Below the pieces are notes generated by a model. That model had not been told where the DNA came from. It made no database searches and saw nothing but the letters and a program-made list of their open reading frames with translations. This document shows positions 1 to 4,707 of a stretch of 7,734 nt of DNA, one piece after another (the first letter of the stretch is position 1; each line of letters starts with the position of its first letter). Origin of the DNA: Flavobacteriales bacterium UBA7519 (GTDB lineage: Bacteria; Bacteroidota; Bacteroidia; Flavobacteriales; Weeksellaceae); NCBI GenBank assembly GCA_002476905.1, contig DLND01000067.1, positions 1,464 to 9,197 of the forward strand. Direction: 5' to 3'. Both the position numbers and the translations under genes were made by a program.

Positions 1-224
1 GAGATACAGTTAAGTCAGGTCTTCTGGAAAACACTCTAAGAATGGGAGCCGTGTCTTTAGTGGGTAATTATGCTAAAAAAAGCGTGATGAATAAAAGCTG
101 GAAAAAGAAAATTATAGGCTTAGCTCTAATCTATGTGGCTCCTTATGCTCTAAGATATTTGAGTGAAAAACTGGATGACTATCAAAAAAATAAAACAACT
201 TCCAGCCTAGGCAAAATCATTTAA
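1..224 (+). CDS. Small protein of unknown function, C-terminal part (5' end outside window)
   Basis: The reading frame is open from the left edge (first full codon at position 3) to a TAA at 222-224. The ATG at 42 is therefore probably an internal Met: thirteen in-frame residues precede it (DTVKSGLLENTLR) with no stop. The visible 73 residues hold an alanine/valine-rich helix, a basic stretch with three consecutive lysines after a tryptophan, and a hydrophobic segment of about 17 residues (IIGLALIYVAPYALRYL) that could be a membrane helix or an amphipathic membrane-contacting helix. A charged, Lys/Asp/Gln-rich tail follows. I do not recognise the family and assign no function. Its stop codon overlaps that of the convergent methyltransferase gene. 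That the frame is coding is fairly safe because it stays open through the whole visible stretch and keeps a sensible composition; the true start cannot be seen. Confidence 0.7.
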   Translation, partial: DTVKSGLLENTLRMGAVSLVGNYAKKSVMNKSWKKKIIGLALIYVAPYALRYLSEKLDDYQKNKTTSSLGKII

Positions 225-255
225 TATTTTTTGTTCGAAAATATCTGTCCTAGGA
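205..255. terminator. Possible bidirectional terminator or stem-loop at a convergent gene junction
   Basis: A 7-bp A/T stem (224-230 with 238-244, plus a T-G wobble closing a 5-nt loop) lies at the junction of the two converging genes. It is flanked by two CCTAGG sites (206-211 and 249-254) that can pair with each other as an outer 6-bp stem. Position and symmetry suit a terminator acting on both strands. However, the inner stem is weak and neither side has a clean T-run right after the stem, so this is a candidate only. Confidence 0.25.
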
Positions 256-955
256 TAATTCCTGCTGACATAGATACGTTAAGGCTTTCTGTAGACTTAT
301 ATTTCCCAAACCTTGGGATCGTGATCATTTGTGAAATCAGTTCTTCAGTAGAAGGTCTTATTCCGTTTCCCTCGTTACCAAATATGATTGAAAATTTTGC
401 CGGGAATTCAGTCTTATAAATATTTTTTCCGTCCATATCCGTTCCGAAAACTGGATATTTATAATTGGTCAAATAACTTTCTAAATTGGTATAAACTACG
501 TTTACGCGTAGAAAAGATCCCATTGTAGCTTGTATAACTTTTGGATTGTAAACGTCTACAGTATCATTACTACAGATGATCTGTTCTATTCCGAACCAGT
601 CTGCAAGCCTTATAATTGTACCCAGGTTCCCAGGATCCTGAATGCCATCTAAGATAATCTGGATATTGGTTTCAATAATTTTTTCGTTCTCACGAATCCT
701 GCAAACCGCTACGGAATCCTTTGGTGTTTGCAAAAAACTGATTTTCTTCAGCTCCGCAGGCTGAATTTTGTGAATTTTAGAGTTTTCTAAATTGAGTGTG
801 TCAGGATCTGTAGAATACAATTCTGTAATCTCATAATCCGAATTTGGAAGTTCTTTTATGATTTTATTACCTTCAACTAAAAACAAATTGTATTTTTGCC
901 TGTATTTCTTTTTGTCCAGAGACTGTATTATCTTTATAGTATGAGCCGTAAGCAT
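221..955 (-). CDS. SpoU/TrmH-family RNA 2'-O-ribose methyltransferase
   Basis: 244 residues when started at the ATG at 955-953. Family enzymes methylate a ribose 2'-OH in tRNA or 23S rRNA using S-adenosylmethionine, as dimers with a knotted SPOUT fold. Residues about 1-90 form the substrate-binding part, with the typical LFLVEGNK at 24-31. The SPOUT domain covers about 98-240 and shows all three SpoU motifs: N110-LGTIIR-L117 with GSFLR at 146-150, the IFGNEGNGI loop at 191-199, and IPRFG (213-217) followed by ESLNVSMSAG (223-232). Length and motifs are complete, so it should be active; the target nucleotide cannot be told from sequence. The frame opens nine codons further upstream (at 982), but the extra residues fall between the promoter and the family-like N-terminus, and the next internal Met is residue 145. 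Its first 15 bases overlap the divergent tamL start, and its stop overlaps the convergent small gene. Confidence 0.92.
   Translation of the reverse strand: MLTAHTIKIIQSLDKKKYRQKYNLFLVEGNKIIKELPNSDYEITELYSTDPDTLNLENSKIHKIQPAELKKISFLQTPKDSVAVCRIRENEKIIETNIQIILDGIQDPGNLGTIIRLADWFGIEQIICSNDTVDVYNPKVIQATMGSFLRVNVVYTNLESYLTNYKYPVFGTDMDGKNIYKTEFPAKFSIIFGNEGNGIRPSTEELISQMITIPRFGKYKSTESLNVSMSAGIILGQIFSNKKY
864..898 (+). promoter_or_regulatory. Predicted tamL promoter (inside the methyltransferase gene)
   Basis: TATTTTTG at 891-898 matches the Bacteroidota -7 consensus TAnnTTTG exactly. The -33 position holds only TTA-type matches (864-869) rather than TTG. Transcription would start near 904, giving a leader of about 36 nt before the ATG at 941. 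The promoter lies in the methyltransferase coding region. No Shine-Dalgarno sequence precedes the ATG, as is usual in this phylum. Confidence 0.5.
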
Positions 956-3532
956 ATCAACAAATATTTTCAAAAATATCATATATTTTATTATGCCGCA
1001 ATTTTAAGTGTGTTTTTGTACGCTTGTAATGTGACAAAAAAAGTTCCCGACGGCGAATATCTGCTTACAGACAACAAGTTCAAATATACAGACGGGAAAA
1101 TATTTTCCGATGAGATTCCGGATCTTGTTGCTCAAAAACCGAATAAGAAAGCACTTTTTATACTGCCAATTGGGCTTGGTTTTTATAATATGGCCAATCC
1201 AAAGTACGATACGATACTAAAAGAATATATGACCTACCCGAACGAAATGAGAAGTCAGAAACTTAGAGATTCTCTTTTCGTAAAGTACGGGCATCCGGAA
1301 TATGTAGGCAAAAATCTGTTTTGGAACCGTTTCTTTCATACTGTTGGACAGGCGCCGGTTATCTACAGTGATTCTAAAACAAAACAAAGTGCTAAGAGTA
1401 TTAATAACAGACTGATTAACAGGGGTTATTGGGATTCTGATGTGAAAACGGACGTTAAGCGAGATTCTGCAGCCAAAAAAGCAGAGGTAGAGTATATAAT
1501 CACTCATAAAGATCCTACTTATATCAAAGAATATTTTTATAATATTCCAGATGCCAATGTAAGAAGCATCTACGAAAATAATATTAGTAAAAGTCTTGTT
1601 AAAAGAGGTGGAATTCTGGACGAAACTGTTCTGGAAAAAGAGATTGTAAGAATCAACGATCTGATGAGGGAACAAGGTTATTATAAATTCAATAATGACA
1701 ATCAGGATATTTATTTTGTGGCAGATTCTTTACAAAGCCGAAAAAATGTTCCTGTGACGATGAACATTCTTAAAGATTCCATTGGTACACCTTACAGAAA
1801 AGCGACCATTGGGAAAATAAAAGTGTCAGTAACTAACAGTAATTCTGCTGAAAATCTGCCTATTCACGATAGTCTTAGAGGAATTAATTTCTACAGAGCA
1901 GACAGTACTTATAAGGTTAATTCACTTTGGCTTCCGATTATTGTAAAAACAGGGCAGGTTTACAAGCAATCACAATTGGATCTTACAAGAAGAAACCTGA
2001 TATCGATGAATAATTTCACGATAATAAAAGCGTCAGACGAACTCAGAAAAGAAGGAACACCAGCAGAAAGAGACAGTATTATAGATGTGGAATATGTTCT
2101 TAGACCGCTTCCAAAATATGAATTCAATATTGCTACGGATATCCATTACTCCCAAATTCTGAACTTTGGTTTTTCACCTTCTGTAGATTTAACCACCAGG
2201 AATCTCTTTGGAGGTGCGGAAAACCTTATTACCAGTTTTTCAGGTGTGATAGGGACTACAAAAGATCCTAAAAATCCAGGGGCTATTTTCAATGCATACG
2301 AATTATCTGCTCAGGCATCTTTACTTTTTCCGAGATTATTAGTCCCGTTCCGGAATTATTATAAACTCATCCCAAAAAGATATTCTCCTACCACGAGCAT
2401 TTCTTTAGGAACATCTATCCAGAACAACATTGGACTTGGAAGGATTAACTTCAATGCAGGTTTGAATTACAATGCCAATATAGAAGATGGAAAGATCCAG
2501 CATAGGCTTACTTTGTTTAATACACAGCTCAGTCTCACACAGAACAAAGACAAATATTATGACTTTTTTCCCGGCGATAATGATATAAGAAAAGCTGTTT
2601 TTAATCTTTACGAGATAGATCATCCGGGAACAGTTAATTCTGGAGCTTCTTATGACGATATCTCTTCCACGATTCTTTCAGATCAAGCATTTATCACCAA
2701 ATTGACTAATAATGACAGGAATCTGCTATACAACTTTTTGCAGTCCTTGTATAATAAAGAACGGCAGACACAGGATGTGATTATATCTTCTATCATTTAC
2801 AATTTTGCTTATAATGAAATTGGGAAAAAAGATTACAGAAATCCTTTTGCATTCAACGGGAAAGTAGAAATTGCAGGAAATGTTCTTAATCTTCTGACAA
2901 AAAAGGAAGAAAATTATCTCATTACTGGTAATACGAAGACTATTTTCAAAATACCAATTTCACAGTTTATAAAATTTGACCTCGATTTCAAAAAATATTA
3001 TACATTTTTTAATGATCGGGCAAAGCCTCATACATTAGCCTTTAGGCAGTTTGTAGGCATAGGAATTCCTTATGGTAACTCAAGTGAGATGCCTTTTATC
3101 AGATCTTATTTCAATGGTGGTGCGTACGATATCCGTGCCTGGCTGGCTTTTGGAGGTCTGGGACCTGCAGATTCTCAGCTGGATAAGCGCGTAAGATCTT
3201 ATGCTATGGACAATGTTAAACTTACAACAAGTGTGGAATATAGAGTGCCACTGAATAATATGTTTGAAGCTGCTGTTTTTACAGATGCCGGTAACATTTG
3301 GGGTTTAAAAGATAATGGTTTTGGAGATCAGTTCAAATTCAAAAAATTTATCAGCCAGATGGGAGTGGGGAGCGGTTTTGGATTAAGGGTTAATGTTGCT
3401 TATGTTACACTTCGTCTTGATATGGCTTATAAAATGTACGATCCCAATCAGCCGGAAGGAAGCAGATGGGTTGCCAATAAAATAAAACTGCTGAAGCCTA
3501 CTTTTAATTTCGCAATCGGTTATCCTTTCTAA
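941..3532 (+). CDS. tamL: TamL: outer-membrane lipoprotein of the Omp85 (BamA/TamA) family
   Basis: 863 residues. TamL is the Bacteroidota counterpart of TamA: a lipid-anchored Omp85 barrel thought to work with periplasm-spanning TamB in envelope assembly. A basic start and hydrophobic stretch end in a lipobox, LYAC, with lipidated Cys29, followed by the typical VPDGEYLL. POTRA-like segments lie at about 138-205, 205-285 and 285-390. The barrel runs from about 391 (first strand PKYEFNIATDIHYS, then RNLFGGAENL). It has the Omp85 loop-6 signature as AYDIRAW (728-734), an FTDAGNIW strand (780-787), and a terminal Phe in GYPF as expected for a barrel-insertion signal. The frame extends upstream to a TTG at 896, but that TTG is part of the promoter; the ATG at 941 gives a proper lipoprotein signal peptide. 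No tamB gene follows; the next gene, 14 nt on, is the SRPBCC protein. Confidence 0.92.
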   Translation: MSRKHINKYFQKYHIFYYAAILSVFLYACNVTKKVPDGEYLLTDNKFKYTDGKIFSDEIPDLVAQKPNKKALFILPIGLGFYNMANPKYDTILKEYMTYPNEMRSQKLRDSLFVKYGHPEYVGKNLFWNRFFHTVGQAPVIYSDSKTKQSAKSINNRLINRGYWDSDVKTDVKRDSAAKKAEVEYIITHKDPTYIKEYFYNIPDANVRSIYENNISKSLVKRGGILDETVLEKEIVRINDLMREQGYYKFNNDNQDIYFVADSLQSRKNVPVTMNILKDSIGTPYRKATIGKIKVSVTNSNSAENLPIHDSLRGINFYRADSTYKVNSLWLPIIVKTGQVYKQSQLDLTRRNLISMNNFTIIKASDELRKEGTPAERDSIIDVEYVLRPLPKYEFNIATDIHYSQILNFGFSPSVDLTTRNLFGGAENLITSFSGVIGTTKDPKNPGAIFNAYELSAQASLLFPRLLVPFRNYYKLIPKRYSPTTSISLGTSIQNNIGLGRINFNAGLNYNANIEDGKIQHRLTLFNTQLSLTQNKDKYYDFFPGDNDIRKAVFNLYEIDHPGTVNSGASYDDISSTILSDQAFITKLTNNDRNLLYNFLQSLYNKERQTQDVIISSIIYNFAYNEIGKKDYRNPFAFNGKVEIAGNVLNLLTKKEENYLITGNTKTIFKIPISQFIKFDLDFKKYYTFFNDRAKPHTLAFRQFVGIGIPYGNSSEMPFIRSYFNGGAYDIRAWLAFGGLGPADSQLDKRVRSYAMDNVKLTTSVEYRVPLNNMFEAAVFTDAGNIWGLKDNGFGDQFKFKKFISQMGVGSGFGLRVNVAYVTLRLDMAYKMYDPNQPEGSRWVANKIKLLKPTFNFAIGYPF
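971..1001 (-). promoter_or_regulatory. Predicted promoter of the RNA methyltransferase (inside tamL)
   Basis: Read on the minus strand, TTG (1001-999), a 20-nt spacer and TATTTTTG (978-971) match both parts of the Bacteroidota consensus with normal spacing. Transcription would start near 965, leaving only about 10 nt before the ATG at 955, a very short leader. The promoter lies in the tamL signal-peptide region. It is the best complete promoter match I found in the window. Confidence 0.55.
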
Positions 3533-3546
3533 TTATTTTTTTTAAA

Positions 3547-4581
3547 ATGCGTTGGTTCAAATTTATCATCATTATAGTACTTTGTCTTTTCGGACTCTAT
3601 TCATTGTCTATGAATTTTGTTGATGAAAGCAAAAGTTTTACCCACCAGTCAGAAATCAATTATCCCATAGAAAAAGTATTTCCACAGTTTAATAACTTAC
3701 AGAATTTCTCTTCGTGGAATGATTTTTTTACCGAGAAAAAAGATGTGAGTTATTCTTTCTTTACACCCTACGAAGGGAAAGACAGTTCTATGAAATATAC
3801 TGATAAATTGAGTAGCGAGTCAGGAGATTTTTTTATACGATATTCCAATCCCGGCAAAACAATACGTTATCAGCTTTTCGAAGGAAAAAATAATAATCCT
3901 TATCTGATTGATGTGAAATTCATACCAGAAGGAACAAAAACGAAAATATTCTGGAACATCCATACTCCAAAACGCAGCTATCTTGAACGTTCTATTAATC
4001 TTCTGGCGGAAGATTTTTTCGTAGAGAATATTGATAAGAGTATGAAGAATCTTTATCAGTTATTAGGGAACAAAGTTGATAGAGATCAGAAATTAGCCTC
4101 AATCAAATATGATAGTATTATGGTTGAAAATAGGGAAGGCGCTTTGCTTTTGGGAGTTAATGTGAGTACGCGAAATTCAAAGGATGTTTTATTCAAAAAT
4201 GTGCTGATGAATCACGGAAAAGTCGTAAATTTTGTCCGTTCGGATCTTGGGAAAAAAGATGACGAATTCGGGACACCCGTGATGATTACAAATCCATCGA
4301 ATCTGAAAGATAAGGAAATATCTTATTTCTATGGTGTTCCGTTATCCAAAAGGATTCCGGTGAGTGATAATAATTTCAGTTTCCAAACACTCAACGCTTC
4401 CAAAGTTTATTACATCTATTATCAGGGGAATTATTACAACCGTGTGAAAAATATTCAGGAGCTTTTGAAAAAGGCTAAAAAAGATACTTTGAGAAACGGT
4501 CAGCTAATGGAAGAGTTCTTGGAAGAACCGGTTGATAATCAAGATGTAAAACTCAAATTATCTCTGCCAGTTTATCGATAA
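3547..4581 (+). CDS. Membrane-anchored SRPBCC-domain protein with C-terminal GyrI-like domain
   Basis: 344 residues. A short basic start and one hydrophobic helix (about 4-20, without a lipobox or clear signal-peptidase site) suggest an N-terminal inner-membrane anchor with the rest outside the cytoplasm. Residues about 34-172 look like an SRPBCC (polyketide cyclase/START-like) domain: an opening strand HQSEINYPIEKVF, then a helix and LQNFSSWNDFF, and a closing amphipathic helix (LAEDFFVENIDKSMKNLYQLL). Residues about 185-343 resemble a GyrI-like/AraC effector-binding domain, most clearly ASKVYYIYYQGNYYNRV (284-300), the following helix, and an ending with EEFLEEP and LKLSLPVY. Both folds bind hydrophobic or small ligands in a cavity, so a ligand-binding role is inferred; no enzymatic residues are evident. 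The gene starts 14 nt after tamL with no terminator between, so it is likely in the same operon. The SRPBCC call is firmer than the GyrI-like one. Confidence 0.8.
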   Translation: MRWFKFIIIIVLCLFGLYSLSMNFVDESKSFTHQSEINYPIEKVFPQFNNLQNFSSWNDFFTEKKDVSYSFFTPYEGKDSSMKYTDKLSSESGDFFIRYSNPGKTIRYQLFEGKNNNPYLIDVKFIPEGTKTKIFWNIHTPKRSYLERSINLLAEDFFVENIDKSMKNLYQLLGNKVDRDQKLASIKYDSIMVENREGALLLGVNVSTRNSKDVLFKNVLMNHGKVVNFVRSDLGKKDDEFGTPVMITNPSNLKDKEISYFYGVPLSKRIPVSDNNFSFQTLNASKVYYIYYQGNYYNRVKNIQELLKKAKKDTLRNGQLMEEFLEEPVDNQDVKLKLSLPVYR

Positions 4582-4591
4582 AAAAATCTGA

Positions 4592-4610
4592 TAAATATCA
4601 TGTATATTTA
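4592..4610. repeat. Inverted repeat downstream of the SRPBCC gene
   Basis: Seven-base arms (TAAATAT at 4592-4598 and ATATTTA at 4604-4610) surround a CATGT loop, 11 nt after the stop codon. The stem is A/T only and no T-run follows, so it would be a weak terminator at best. It is the only hairpin-like structure I see immediately after the SRPBCC gene. Confidence 0.35.
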
Positions 4611-4628
4611 CGGGAATAAAACATCACC

Positions 4629-4662
4629 TTAGCCAAAGATCTACAAAAATTTAGTAAATTTG
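4629..4662 (+). promoter_or_regulatory. Predicted sucA promoter
   Basis: TAAATTTG at 4655-4662 fits the Bacteroidota -7 consensus TAnnTTTG exactly. The upstream element is weak: TTAG at 4629-4632, 23 nt away, instead of TTG. Transcription would begin near 4668, giving a leader of about 40 nt. Being located in the only sizeable gap in the window, directly before sucA, it is the natural promoter of the sucA-sucB operon. Confidence 0.55.
4647..4661. promoter_or_regulatory. 15-bp palindrome overlapping the sucA -7 box (possible operator)
   Basis: AAATTTA, G, TAAATTT is a perfect 7-1-7 palindrome that covers most of the predicted -7 element. A dimeric regulator bound here would block the promoter. 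It is A/T-rich, so chance symmetry is quite possible. A wider pair, GCCAA (4632-4636) and TTGGC (4663-4667), also flanks the promoter but has a different centre. Confidence 0.25.
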
Positions 4663-4673
4663 TTGGCAATTAT

Positions 4674-4691
4674 TTAAAATTAAAATTTTAA
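4674..4691 (+). repeat. A/T inverted repeat in the sucA leader
   Basis: TTAAAAT (4674-4680) and ATTTTAA (4685-4691) are complementary arms around a TAAA loop within the predicted 5' leader. A/T-only stems are weak in RNA. It may serve only to keep the leader unstructured or be a composition effect. Confidence 0.25.
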
Positions 4692-4703
4692 CAGATAATC
4701 TGT
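4691..4703. promoter_or_regulatory. 13-bp palindrome just before the sucA start codon
   Basis: ACAGAT, A, ATCTGT is a perfect 6-1-6 palindrome ending 4 nt before the ATG at 4708, within the predicted leader. As DNA it could be an operator downstream of the transcription start; as RNA it cannot form a hairpin with a one-base loop without opening the central pairs. It is less A/T-biased than the neighbouring repeats. Function unproven. Confidence 0.3.
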
Positions 4704-4707
4704 AATA

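Noticed and set aside
231..419. 62-residue open frame on the plus strand
   Set aside because: Lies wholly antisense to the conserved SPOUT domain of the methyltransferase; no promoter or recognisable protein features.
896..940. Longer tamL start at TTG 896 (15 more residues)
   Set aside because: The TTG is part of the predicted -7 box, so it would precede the transcript start; the ATG at 941 gives a normal lipoprotein signal peptide.
956..982. Longer methyltransferase start at 982 (nine more residues)
   Set aside because: That start lies upstream of the predicted -7 box at 978-971, and the family-like N-terminus begins at the ATG at 955.
1217..1675. 152-residue open frame on the minus strand
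   Set aside because: Antisense to the POTRA region of tamL; Phe/Ile/Ser-rich composition typical of an A/T-rich shadow frame, with no motif.
2405..2623. 72-residue open frame on the minus strand
   Set aside because: Antisense to the tamL barrel region; no motif and no start context.
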